Source of the DNA: an uncultured bacterium
GTDB lineage: Bacteria; Planctomycetota; Phycisphaerae; Phycisphaerales; SM1A02
Length of the DNA: 48,430 bases
Direction of reading: 5' to 3'
NCBI GenBank assembly: GCA_903831295.1
Contig: CAIKXA010000075.1
Coordinates: 1 to 48,430, forward strand
A program made the position numbers and the translations under genes. Below are positions 1-7,952 of this stretch, one piece after another. Position 1 is the first letter of the stretch. Each line of letters opens with the position of its first letter. The notes under the pieces are model-generated. The model did not search any database, was not told where the DNA came from, and saw only the letters and a list, made by a program, of their open reading frames with translations.

Positions 1-1416
1 GGTTGGAGCCAGAACAATTTGGGCGGCATTTATTTTTACAACGACACCACGCGCGCCAAAACACCTTGGGGCGATACGCGTATGGATTATTCGCGCGCCG
101 AAGTGCGCCAATACATTCGCGACAATGCCATGATGTGGCTGGATGAATTCCGCATGGATGGCCTGCGCTGGGACGGCACCAAATACATGCGCCGCACCGA
201 CCAAAATGGCGTGGATATTCCAGAAGCTTGGAGTTTGTTGCAATGGTGCAATGATCAAATTGACGCGCAATTTCCAGGTAAAATCTCCATTGCCGAGGAT
301 TTTGACGACAACGATTGGGTCACCAAATCCACCGGCGCGGGTGGCGCCGGATTTGACAGTCAATGGGATTGGTTTGTGCACAATATTCGTAGCGCCATTG
401 AAACCAGCAGCGACTCCTCACGCAGCATGGCCAGCGTGAAAGAAGTCATTCTTCAAAATTACAACGGCTCGCACACGCAGCGCGTGATTTACACCGAAAG
501 CCATGATGAAGTGGCCAACGGCAAAAGCCGCGTGCCCGCCACCATCAGTCCCGCCGCTCCGGGCAATTGGTACGCGCGCAAGCGAAGCACGCTTGGCGCC
601 GCCGTGGCTATGTTCAGCCCCGGTATTCCAATGATGTTCATGGGCCAAGAATTTCTAGAGGACGGATTCTTTGACGCCAACGATCCACTTGATTGGACCA
701 AGGCCACAACCTACTCCGGCATTTTGAACTTGTACCGCGACATGATTTCGCTTCGACGAAACCTCAACGGCGAAACCAAGGGACTGACCGGCGCCAACAC
801 GAATGTATTTCATCTCAACGACTGGAATAAAGTGATTGGTTGGCATCGCTGGGAAAATGGCGGAGGCGGCGATGATGTTGTGATCGTCGCCAACTTTGGC
901 GCATGGCCGCTGCAAAATTATCGTGTGGGCATGCCCCGTGGAGGAATGTGGCGCTGCCGAATGAACAGCGATTGGAACGGTTACTCAAGCGATTATCTCA
1001 ACACACTATGCCTAGACGTGGACGCCAATGGAAGTGCGTATGACGGCTTGGGGCAAAGCGCCACGATTAACATTGGCGCCTACTCGTTTGTGGTGTTTAG
1101 CCAGGACGGCGCCTCCATTGGCAATCCCGCTGACCTTGACTCAAATTGCATCGTGGACTCCGCCGATCTTGGCATGTGCCTTGGAAACTTTGGAAACAGC
1201 GGCACTGGCGATGTGAACGCCGACGGCAGGGTTGATTCTTCGGATATTGGTTCTTTGCTAAGCGAAATGGGATGGACCTGCTCCTTAGTTGCACCCGAAG
1301 AAACCTGCTTTAAAAACCAAGATACAAACATGCAGGCACAAACCCCACAAACACTTAAAGATCAAAATTTAGGTGCCCCAGACTTCGGGATTGTTGAATT
1401 TGAACTGAATCAATAG
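1..1416 (+). CDS. GH13 alpha-glucan enzyme (branching-enzyme/amylase-like) with C-terminal dockerin-like repeats; 5' end cut by window
   Basis: The reading frame is open from base 1, so the true start lies outside the window; 471 residues are visible. It shows the conserved GH13 regions: DGLRWDGTKYM (nucleophile Asp), SIAEDFDDND (acid/base Glu) and YTESHDEVANGK (transition-state Asp). The SHDEV form is typical of GlgB-type branching enzymes, so it may act as a branching enzyme or an amylase. After the barrel comes an all-beta C-terminal domain (roughly residues 260-365). Then follow two dockerin-like calcium loops, LDSNCIVDSADLG and VNADGRVDSSDIG, and a tail of about 45 residues. Dockerin-like tails in planctomycetes usually mark exported or surface proteins, which fits poorly with cytoplasmic glycogen branching, so extracellular glucan processing is inferred. 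It converges on the phosphorylase gene, with a hairpin between them. Confidence 0.85.
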   Translation, partial: GWSQNNLGGIYFYNDTTRAKTPWGDTRMDYSRAEVRQYIRDNAMMWLDEFRMDGLRWDGTKYMRRTDQNGVDIPEAWSLLQWCNDQIDAQFPGKISIAEDFDDNDWVTKSTGAGGAGFDSQWDWFVHNIRSAIETSSDSSRSMASVKEVILQNYNGSHTQRVIYTESHDEVANGKSRVPATISPAAPGNWYARKRSTLGAAVAMFSPGIPMMFMGQEFLEDGFFDANDPLDWTKATTYSGILNLYRDMISLRRNLNGETKGLTGANTNVFHLNDWNKVIGWHRWENGGGGDDVVIVANFGAWPLQNYRVGMPRGGMWRCRMNSDWNGYSSDYLNTLCLDVDANGSAYDGLGQSATINIGAYSFVVFSQDGASIGNPADLDSNCIVDSADLGMCLGNFGNSGTGDVNADGRVDSSDIGSLLSEMGWTCSLVAPEETCFKNQDTNMQAQTPQTLKDQNLGAPDFGIVEFELNQ

Positions 1417-1423
1417 GGTTATT

Positions 1424-1450
1424 AACTGCAATAAATCGCAGTTTTTATTT
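1424..1450 (+). terminator. Probable Rho-independent terminator after the dockerin-tailed GH13 gene
   Basis: AACTGC (1424-1429) pairs with GCAGTT (1438-1443) across an 8-nt AT-rich loop and runs straight into TTTTTATTT. It starts 8 nt after the TAG stop. The T-run overlaps the stop codon of the convergent phosphorylase gene. The stem is short, so strength is uncertain. Confidence 0.55.
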
Positions 1451-3712
1451 CAACTTCAAACTTTCAAGCGCGGGCAAATATGACTTCTCCAAATATTCCG
1501 CCACCATGCGGTGCGTGTTGAAACGACCTGGCACTGTCGCCGCGCTGCGAATGCTGCGCTTCATCCAGCGCTGTGGAATATTGTCCGCGTCGCGGTCAAA
1601 GAAATCTGGAACAACTTCTTTTTCCAAGAGTTCGTACAAACTTTCCGAATCCAAATGATCTTGTGCCTCGCGGTCTGTGCCCTCTCTTCCATCGCCAATC
1701 GCCCAACCATTGGTGCCGTCGTAACTCTCCGGCCACCAACCATCCAGAATGCTTAAATTAATTCCGCCATGCATTGGCGGCTTCATGCCACTTGTTCCAC
1801 TTGCCTCATATGGGCGCATTGGATTGTTCAGCCACACATCGCAACCGCTCACCAACATGCGGCCGACATGCATGTCGTACTCCTCCAGCAGAACAACGCG
1901 GCCCTCAAAGCCAGACTCGCGCGCCCAGTGGTGCACTTCGGCGGCGTAAGCCTGCCCGTCCTTGTCGCGCGGATGCGCTTTGCCCGCGAACACAATTTGC
2001 ACGGGGCGCTTGCTGTCACCAAGAATTGCGCGCAGGCGATCGGCTTGGCGGAAAATAAGCGGAGCGCGTTTATATGTGGCAAAACGCCGCGCGAAGCCGA
2101 TCGTGAGGGCATCTGGATTGAAGGCATGAAACGCACGCAACGCTGGATCCGGCGCGTCGCCGCGGCGCATGGCTTGCAAGACAAGGCGCTCGCGAACAAA
2201 GTGAACCATGCGATTTCGCAAGGTATTTCGCAGGCTCCACAGGGCCGCGGGATTCACGGATTCCACTTTGGCCCATGGATCCTCGCCCGTTTCAACGCGA
2301 TCAAGATCCAAGCCAATGTTCTGCTTCCAAAATGCCTCGGCTTCGGGCGCCAGCCAAGTGCGCGCGTGCACGCCGTTGGTGACATGGCCAATTGGAACCA
2401 GCGCGGCGTCGTTGACGCCAAAAACATTTTGCCACATTTCGCGGCTCACTCGTCCATGCAACGCGGCAACACCATTGACATGTTGCGCGGTGCGCAAAGC
2501 CAGCACGGTCATGCAAAATGTCGCCTTGGGATCGTTGGGTTGTTCCAAACCCATTTCTAAAAATGCGCGGCGCGCCAGGCCCGCGCGCTTCCAACAGCTT
2601 GACAATAAGTCGGCCACTTCATCGGCGTTGTAGCGATCGTGACCTGCGGGCACTGGAGTGTGCGTGGTGAACACCGTGCTGGCGCGGACATGTTCAATAG
2701 CCTTGTCGATGGGCTTCCCATCCTCAACCAAGTTGGCCAAACGCGCCACTGAGGCAAACGCCGCATGACCTTCATTCAAGTGATAGACAGTTGGCTCAAG
2801 TCGCAGCGCTTGCAGCGCCATCACTCCACCAACGCCAAGCAACACTTGTTGCCGCAGGCGAAGTTCCGGCTCGCCCTTGTACAAACCCTCTGTCAATCGA
2901 CGGTCTCGTTTTTTATTGGCTTTCAAGTCGGTGTCAAGCAAAACAATCTTCACGCGCCCCACTTGCATGGACCAAATCTTTGCGCGGACTTTTCGTGCGC
3001 CAATCGGCACGCGAACGATGGTTTTCTCATCGGTTAAAGGCATGGTGGACGTGGCCCAATGTGGCTCAATCACTCGAGTGGAACCGTCGGCGCGAAATTG
3101 TTGCAAGTAATAACCACGCTGATACAGAAGCCCAACGCCGGTGATAGGCACGCCCAAATCACTGGCGCTTTTTATATGGTCACCAGCCAGCACGCCAAGT
3201 CCGCCCGAATACTGCTGCAAACTTTCGTGAATGGCGAACTCGCTGCAGAAGTACGCCACATGCAGCGCGGAACTTCCCGCGGGCGCGGAACGTTCAAACC
3301 AAGGCTCGGTTGCGTGATATGTTTTTTGCGCGTCGCGCGCGGCGCGGATTAAATTTACAAAGTCAGGTTCTTGGCAACGCGTGGCGAACATGGCGTGATC
3401 CATGCGCGCCAACACTGTCAGTGGATTGTGGCCGGAGGCTTCCCATGTAAATGGATCAATCGCGGCGAATGGGCGGCGCGCGATTTCATTCCAGGACCAC
3501 CACAGATCAGCGGCGATGTTGCGCAGGTCGCGCTCCAAGCTTTCTATCGCTTTCGCATCTTTGGGTTTGAACTCCAAATTCTTGGCGACAAATTTTTTCC
3601 TAGTGGGCGTGACGGTGGCTTTGGAAAGACTTGCCTTTGACTTGGTGAATGGAATATCGGAGTTGGCCATATCCGTTGACAATCGTCGAAATGTCTTCGC
3701 GGCGCAAGCCAT
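1445..3712 (-). CDS. glgP: Alpha-glucan phosphorylase (GT35), DUF3417-type
   Basis: It would release glucose 1-phosphate from glycogen or maltodextrin in the cytoplasm. The 755-residue protein has an N-terminal DUF3417-like region (about residues 50-140, with LRNIAADLWWSWNEIARRPF) typical of the shorter bacterial alpha-glucan phosphorylases. The pyridoxal-phosphate site near residue 640 reads EASGTSGMKPPMHGG, where the Lys should carry the cofactor. The ATG at 3712 gives the longest form; an ATG at 3670 (MANSDIPF) is an equally plausible start, and neither has a clear ribosome site. It lies about 100 bp downstream of malQ on the same strand, and phosphorylase plus glucanotransferase is the standard pair for consuming imported maltodextrin. 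Family assignment is firm; substrate size preference cannot be read from sequence. Confidence 0.93.
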   Translation of the reverse strand: MACAAKTFRRLSTDMANSDIPFTKSKASLSKATVTPTRKKFVAKNLEFKPKDAKAIESLERDLRNIAADLWWSWNEIARRPFAAIDPFTWEASGHNPLTVLARMDHAMFATRCQEPDFVNLIRAARDAQKTYHATEPWFERSAPAGSSALHVAYFCSEFAIHESLQQYSGGLGVLAGDHIKSASDLGVPITGVGLLYQRGYYLQQFRADGSTRVIEPHWATSTMPLTDEKTIVRVPIGARKVRAKIWSMQVGRVKIVLLDTDLKANKKRDRRLTEGLYKGEPELRLRQQVLLGVGGVMALQALRLEPTVYHLNEGHAAFASVARLANLVEDGKPIDKAIEHVRASTVFTTHTPVPAGHDRYNADEVADLLSSCWKRAGLARRAFLEMGLEQPNDPKATFCMTVLALRTAQHVNGVAALHGRVSREMWQNVFGVNDAALVPIGHVTNGVHARTWLAPEAEAFWKQNIGLDLDRVETGEDPWAKVESVNPAALWSLRNTLRNRMVHFVRERLVLQAMRRGDAPDPALRAFHAFNPDALTIGFARRFATYKRAPLIFRQADRLRAILGDSKRPVQIVFAGKAHPRDKDGQAYAAEVHHWARESGFEGRVVLLEEYDMHVGRMLVSGCDVWLNNPMRPYEASGTSGMKPPMHGGINLSILDGWWPESYDGTNGWAIGDGREGTDREAQDHLDSESLYELLEKEVVPDFFDRDADNIPQRWMKRSIRSAATVPGRFNTHRMVAEYLEKSYLPALESLKLK

Positions 3713-3769
3713 ATCAGCATGATTTTTTCTTGGCCTGTGCCAAAATGAAATAGCGATGATTGTTCGGGT

Positions 3770-3862
3770 TTCAAGCGCCGCAATCCACAGCCAAATGGCG
3801 CAGAATTTTTGTGCTTAGTCCTTTAAATTCAAGCGCCCGCAATCCACAGCCAAATGGCGCAA
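3770..3862. repeat. Partial duplication of the malQ 3' end (two ~33-bp copies)
   Basis: The copies at 3770-3802 and 3828-3862 are identical except for one extra base in the second. The 3828-3862 copy encodes the end of MalQ (LRHLAVDCGRLN). The other lies just past the stop; read in the original frame it would give LRHLAVDCGA followed by TGA. The period is about 58-59 bp. Confidence 0.85.
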
Positions 3863-5233
3863 CTGATTGGCGGTTTGAGCGGTCAAAGCGTTCGGTTCTA
3901 GCCGCCAAGACCAATTGCCATGGGCCACGCCAGGCACGTTCATTCTGTCGCGGCGCGCCAAACCTAAGACATCTTGCGCGGCGATGATCGCCGTGTTGGA
4001 GGGGCTGGCATACGCCAAACGAATCATGGCTTGCTCGGGACACTTTGGATTGGCGCCAGAAAGTTCAATACAGCGCTTGCGTGCCGCGGCGGATAATCCC
4101 TGCCACCATCCACGCGTAGTGTCATTGTCGTGAGTGCCTGGATACACCACGCAATGTTGTGGATGTCGATGCGGCAAGTCGCTGGAGTTTGCTCCATAGA
4201 ACGCATTGTGTAGAAGCTTCATGCCAGGCAAATTGAAATCATCGCGCAACTTTTCAACCGCTGGCGTGAGCGCGCCAAGATCCTCCGCGATCAATGGAAG
4301 TGTTCCTAATTTCTTTTGTATGGCCGTGAGCAATTCGCGACCAGGAGTTGGCCGCCATACACCGTGGCGAGCTGTTTTCGCAGCGCCAGGAATCTCATAT
4401 ACGTGCTTCAAACCAACAAAGTGATCTATGCGAAGCGCATCGAATCTTTCCAAGGCAATCTTCACGCGACTTATCCACCACGCAAAGTTGTCGCGCTTGT
4501 GCGTGGCCCATCGATAATGCGGGTGCTCCCATAGTTGTCCATTCTTGGAGAAACAATCTGGCGGAACCCCGGTGACCACGTCGGGTTTGCCTTTGGCGTT
4601 CAGCCGAAACAAGTCGGGCCGGTCGCGTACATCTGCGGAATCCAAACTGACAAAAATCGGAAGGTCGCCAATCAAACGCACGCCAAGTTTTTGACAATGC
4701 GCGCGCAGATTCCCCCACTGCTTGGCCAATTGAAACTGCAAAAATGCATGTAAAAGCGGGTCATTTCCATCATTTGCAGCAAAGTGGCACCATCCGTTGA
4801 GCCACGATGCGTTCAGGCGCAAAAATTTCTGAAAGTCGCCGCCGCGCATGCCGCCATCGGCCACAAAGTTGGCAAAGGCTTGGTGAAAGCGCGGCCACTT
4901 GAACGCGCGCGCCTTGGCGTAATTTGTTTTTCCATGAGCAAGATCTGGCGATGCGCGCAACGCGCTTGGAGCGATCAGTTTTTCACGCGCCAAAATTTCC
5001 AAGCTAAGAAAGAGTGGCTCAATAGCAAAACTACTGGTGGCGGAATATGGCGAGTCGCCTCTACCAACTGGTCCAATCGGCAACATCTGCCACAACGTGG
5101 AGCCAGAGGCCGCGATCCAGTTGGCCACTTCAAACGCGCTTGGCCCAAGATCGCCAATGCCATGCGGACCGGGCACGCTGCTTAAGTGAAGAAGCATTCC
5201 CGCGCGGCGCTGATTAAAAAGGCAAGTGTTCAC
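3815..5233 (-). CDS. malQ: 4-alpha-glucanotransferase (amylomaltase, GH77)
   Basis: It transfers maltosyl or longer units between alpha-1,4-glucans, making chains long enough for phosphorylase. At 472 residues it is slightly short for the family. The N-terminal AGMLLHLSSVPGPHGIGDLG signature is present. Catalytic regions are RIDHFVGL (nucleophile Asp), LIAEDLGAL (acid/base Glu) and GTHDNDTTRGWW (Asp). The start is GTG, with an AAAGGA ribosome site 7-8 nt upstream. It sits between the secreted GH13 gene and glgP, all on the minus strand. The C-terminus is odd: the last codons lie in one copy of a 33-bp duplication, and a one-base insertion replaces an apparent older TGA stop with five further residues (RLNLKD region). 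That should not touch the active site. Confidence 0.95.
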   Translation of the reverse strand: MNTCLFNQRRAGMLLHLSSVPGPHGIGDLGPSAFEVANWIAASGSTLWQMLPIGPVGRGDSPYSATSSFAIEPLFLSLEILAREKLIAPSALRASPDLAHGKTNYAKARAFKWPRFHQAFANFVADGGMRGGDFQKFLRLNASWLNGWCHFAANDGNDPLLHAFLQFQLAKQWGNLRAHCQKLGVRLIGDLPIFVSLDSADVRDRPDLFRLNAKGKPDVVTGVPPDCFSKNGQLWEHPHYRWATHKRDNFAWWISRVKIALERFDALRIDHFVGLKHVYEIPGAAKTARHGVWRPTPGRELLTAIQKKLGTLPLIAEDLGALTPAVEKLRDDFNLPGMKLLHNAFYGANSSDLPHRHPQHCVVYPGTHDNDTTRGWWQGLSAAARKRCIELSGANPKCPEQAMIRLAYASPSNTAIIAAQDVLGLARRDRMNVPGVAHGNWSWRLEPNALTAQTANQLRHLAVDCGRLNLKD

Positions 5234-5324
5234 AAGACGATCCTTTGCGCATTGATGACGCGCCGCACATGCGCCTGATGGAAATGGGGGACGCGTTGGA
5301 CATGACGGTGAATAAGTTGACGCA
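5234..5324. other. Spacer between malQ and the secreted GH13 gene
   Basis: The 91 bp carry the malQ ribosome site (AAAGGA, about 5240-5245). I see no hairpin terminator and no convincing promoter, so malQ may be co-transcribed with the upstream GH13 gene. Confidence 0.4.
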
Positions 5325-7844
5325 TTATTTTTTAGGAGTAGGTCGAACCCACACGCGCCCCGATGAGCCCGCTATGGAAATGTTTGGAAATGTCGCTTTC
5401 TCCGCTGAAGAACCAAAGACAAGTTTCCACCTGCCGCCAGTTTGTTCGTTCAATTGCTCGGGCAACACAATCTCAGCGGCTTGATCATTGGCATTCAACG
5501 CCACCAACACTTGCTCGCTCTTGTCGGCGCGCAGGAACACCCACACATCTTTGGCGTCATCAATCAGAACGGTTTGAAACGAACCAGTTCGCAGCGCCGC
5601 ATGGGAATTGCGCAGGGCTGTTGCGCCCTGGTAAAAGTCCAGTTGGTCCTGCATAACCTGGTTTTCTTCTGCCTTTTCATAAGGCTGTAAGTCTTTCCAC
5701 AGCATTGGCTTGCGATTATTTGGGTCGCCTGAACCCCACATGCCAACCTCGGTGCCATACCAAATCATGGGCGCACCGACATAGGTCATTTGCAACAGGG
5801 CCAAAAGTCGCACGCGGCGATAGTCCTCGGCGCGCGGCTTGGAAGCGTTGTACGTGGTCACTGATTGTTCACGATTGTTGTCGTTGTATGTGCGATCGGG
5901 ATTCAACGCCATGCTGACAATGCGATCGGTGTCGTGGCTGTCAACAAGATTTTGCATGACATACGTGGCCTCACTTGGATACGCCACACGCAATTTGCCA
6001 AGTTGAGCATCCAACTCGCTTGGCTTCATTTTGTTGGTGCGATTGAAGATCCATTGAATAGCTGGCTTGCAGAATTCGTAGTTCATCACTGCGTCAAAAG
6101 ATTTTCCATCAAGCCACGCGTCGGCGCGCGTCCAAATTTCGCCAGTGATGTAGGCGTTTGGATTGATCCGCTTCACCAAAGTGCGCCACTCATGCCAGAA
6201 CGCCATGGGCACTTCGTTGGGAACATCAAGCCGCCATCCGTCAATGCCGTCGCTTGGATCGCCGTCTCCGTTGGGATCCATCCAGCGCTTGGTGACTTCA
6301 AAAATATGTTTGCGCGCGCTTTCGCTGGCAATGCCGTGCTCGTCATTCTTGCGGAAAGTTGGAAGTTCGCTGTAGCCAAACCAACCCTCGTATTCAAAGG
6401 GCTCCCAACTTTTTATATTGAACCAATCCGCGTAAGGACTGGCCTTGCCATTCTTTTGAACATCCATAAATGCTGGATGCCGCGTCCCCACATGATTGAA
6501 CACGCCGTCAATTACCACATGAAATCCCTGCTTTTTAGCCTCTTTTACAAAGGCGAGAAATTGCTTGTCGGTGTCTGTCCAAGTCCAAGTACTTGAGTCA
6601 AGCAGGTCCTCCTTGGCAACAGCTTTTTCATAACCGCCCTTCTTGCCAAAGGCGTCGTCAATGTGGATGTAATTGGTGGCGTTGTATTTATGCGGAGTAC
6701 TGGCCTGAAACATGGGCAGCAAATACAGGGCGTTCACACCCAACTTTTTTAGATAAGGCAGTGACTGCTGCATGCCGGCAATGTCGCCGCCATACATGCG
6801 ACCAAAAACAAAATGGTTATAGAAAGTTTCGCCATCTTTTCCCTCCCACGGACTAGTGGAGTACCACTCGCTTTTCCAAGGCCGTGTGTTGTCGGGATCG
6901 TTTGATGTGTCACCGTTGCGGAAACGATCAACCATGATCTGGTACCAAATAGCGTTCTTGGCCCAATCTGGGGTTGAGAAGGTTGAAGCATTTTTAGGAT
7001 CAAGAAAATAGATTTCGTCGTCGCGCAATTGAGTTGGCCCATCTTGGATAAGAAATGTGTAATCCGTTGGCGAAGTAATTTTGGGAAGAACAACTTCCCA
7101 CCATTCAAACGGGTCGAGTTGTCCGACACGCCGCATGGGCAAAACCCCAAATTCGCTCGTGACCAAGTTTACAGAATCGACATCATTTGCGAGCGTGCGA
7201 TAGCGAATCACCCATAAATTGTCGGTAAATCGCTCACGGTCTTGCGCGCGCGTAGGATCATGGCCAAGCGCGATTGTGTTTATTTTTCCATCGCCACGCT
7301 TGGCTTGTGTGGGGTCAAGCGTGAGAAGTTCCCCGAGACGAAGCACGGAATTATTTCCGCCATTACCGTCTGGAAGCGTGCCTGTATTTTTTTGATCCGT
7401 AAGCCATGTCTCATTGTCAACAACAAATTTATAAAGGTGAATTCCTTCGGGCAGTTCAATAGTCGTGGACCAACTTCCATCTTTCGCGCGCCGCATTGGA
7501 GCGGCGAGTTTGTTCCAATTATTAAAATCACCCGCAAGCGAAACCTGCTTGGGTATTGCAAGAGATGGATTGAAAGTAAACGTAACGAGCCAGCGATTGT
7601 TCGCGCCAATGCGTGTGGTTTGACTGGCTGTCGCGGATGGGTCTGAGCTCGAATTCTTGCCCGCAGTTTGCACAAGAACTTTGGTTGCTGAAATGGATGA
7701 TGGAAGCTGCCCGGGACTTTGAGTGGCAGATCGTTGAACCAGTGGAATGCGTGGCGGAAATTCCTGCGGTGGCGCATTGGTTGCGGCAACCATAGCAATT
7801 GACATCACAAGGCCGACCCCTATTGCGCAACGAATTCGTGGCAT
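5325..7844 (-). CDS. Secreted GH13 glycosidase with CBM48-like module (neopullulanase/cyclomaltodextrinase-like)
   Basis: It probably hydrolyses branched or cyclic alpha-glucan outside the cytoplasm, feeding the adjacent ABC importer. With the ATG at 7844 the 839-residue protein begins with a classical signal peptide (MPRIRCAIGVGLVMSIAM, ending near ATNA). An upstream in-frame ATG at 7922 would add 26 residues and spoil the signal. A carbohydrate-binding module of the CBM48/AMPK type follows (QVSLAGDFNNWNKL). Next comes a second beta domain, then the GH13 barrel with GWRLDVPNE (nucleophile), ITGEIWTRA (acid/base) and LVDSHDTDRI. The C-terminal beta domain ends in VWVRPTPKK. There is no dockerin tail, unlike the GH13 at the window start. 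It is divergent from the importer operon. The GH13 subfamily is inferred from the domain order. Confidence 0.88.
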   Translation of the reverse strand: MPRIRCAIGVGLVMSIAMVAATNAPPQEFPPRIPLVQRSATQSPGQLPSSISATKVLVQTAGKNSSSDPSATASQTTRIGANNRWLVTFTFNPSLAIPKQVSLAGDFNNWNKLAAPMRRAKDGSWSTTIELPEGIHLYKFVVDNETWLTDQKNTGTLPDGNGGNNSVLRLGELLTLDPTQAKRGDGKINTIALGHDPTRAQDRERFTDNLWVIRYRTLANDVDSVNLVTSEFGVLPMRRVGQLDPFEWWEVVLPKITSPTDYTFLIQDGPTQLRDDEIYFLDPKNASTFSTPDWAKNAIWYQIMVDRFRNGDTSNDPDNTRPWKSEWYSTSPWEGKDGETFYNHFVFGRMYGGDIAGMQQSLPYLKKLGVNALYLLPMFQASTPHKYNATNYIHIDDAFGKKGGYEKAVAKEDLLDSSTWTWTDTDKQFLAFVKEAKKQGFHVVIDGVFNHVGTRHPAFMDVQKNGKASPYADWFNIKSWEPFEYEGWFGYSELPTFRKNDEHGIASESARKHIFEVTKRWMDPNGDGDPSDGIDGWRLDVPNEVPMAFWHEWRTLVKRINPNAYITGEIWTRADAWLDGKSFDAVMNYEFCKPAIQWIFNRTNKMKPSELDAQLGKLRVAYPSEATYVMQNLVDSHDTDRIVSMALNPDRTYNDNNREQSVTTYNASKPRAEDYRRVRLLALLQMTYVGAPMIWYGTEVGMWGSGDPNNRKPMLWKDLQPYEKAEENQVMQDQLDFYQGATALRNSHAALRTGSFQTVLIDDAKDVWVFLRADKSEQVLVALNANDQAAEIVLPEQLNEQTGGRWKLVFGSSAEKATFPNISIAGSSGRVWVRPTPKK

Positions 7845-7940
7845 TTTGCGAGCACGCTTTCCCGCAACACGTAATAGTGCAATGAGAGCACCAGCATGAT
7901 TGAAAGGCAAACTTTGACGCATGATGTTGTATGAGAACCA

Positions 7941-7946
7941 TATACT
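7941..7946 (+). promoter_or_regulatory. -10 box TATACT, 6 nt before the importer start codon
   Basis: TATACT is followed by TCTTTC and then the ATG at 7953, leaving no room for a leader or ribosome site. TTGACG at 7914-7919 could be a -35, but the 21-nt spacer is too long to be convincing. Leaderless transcription is inferred. Confidence 0.5.
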
Positions 7947-7952
7947 TCTTTC

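Noticed and set aside
5245-5484. Short plus-strand frame between malQ and the GH13 gene
   Set aside because: It mostly overlaps the end of the GH13 gene and lacks a ribosome site or a known motif.
7890-7930. Direct repeat GCATGAT (about 25-bp period) upstream of the importer
   Set aside because: Seven matching bases are too few to claim an operator.
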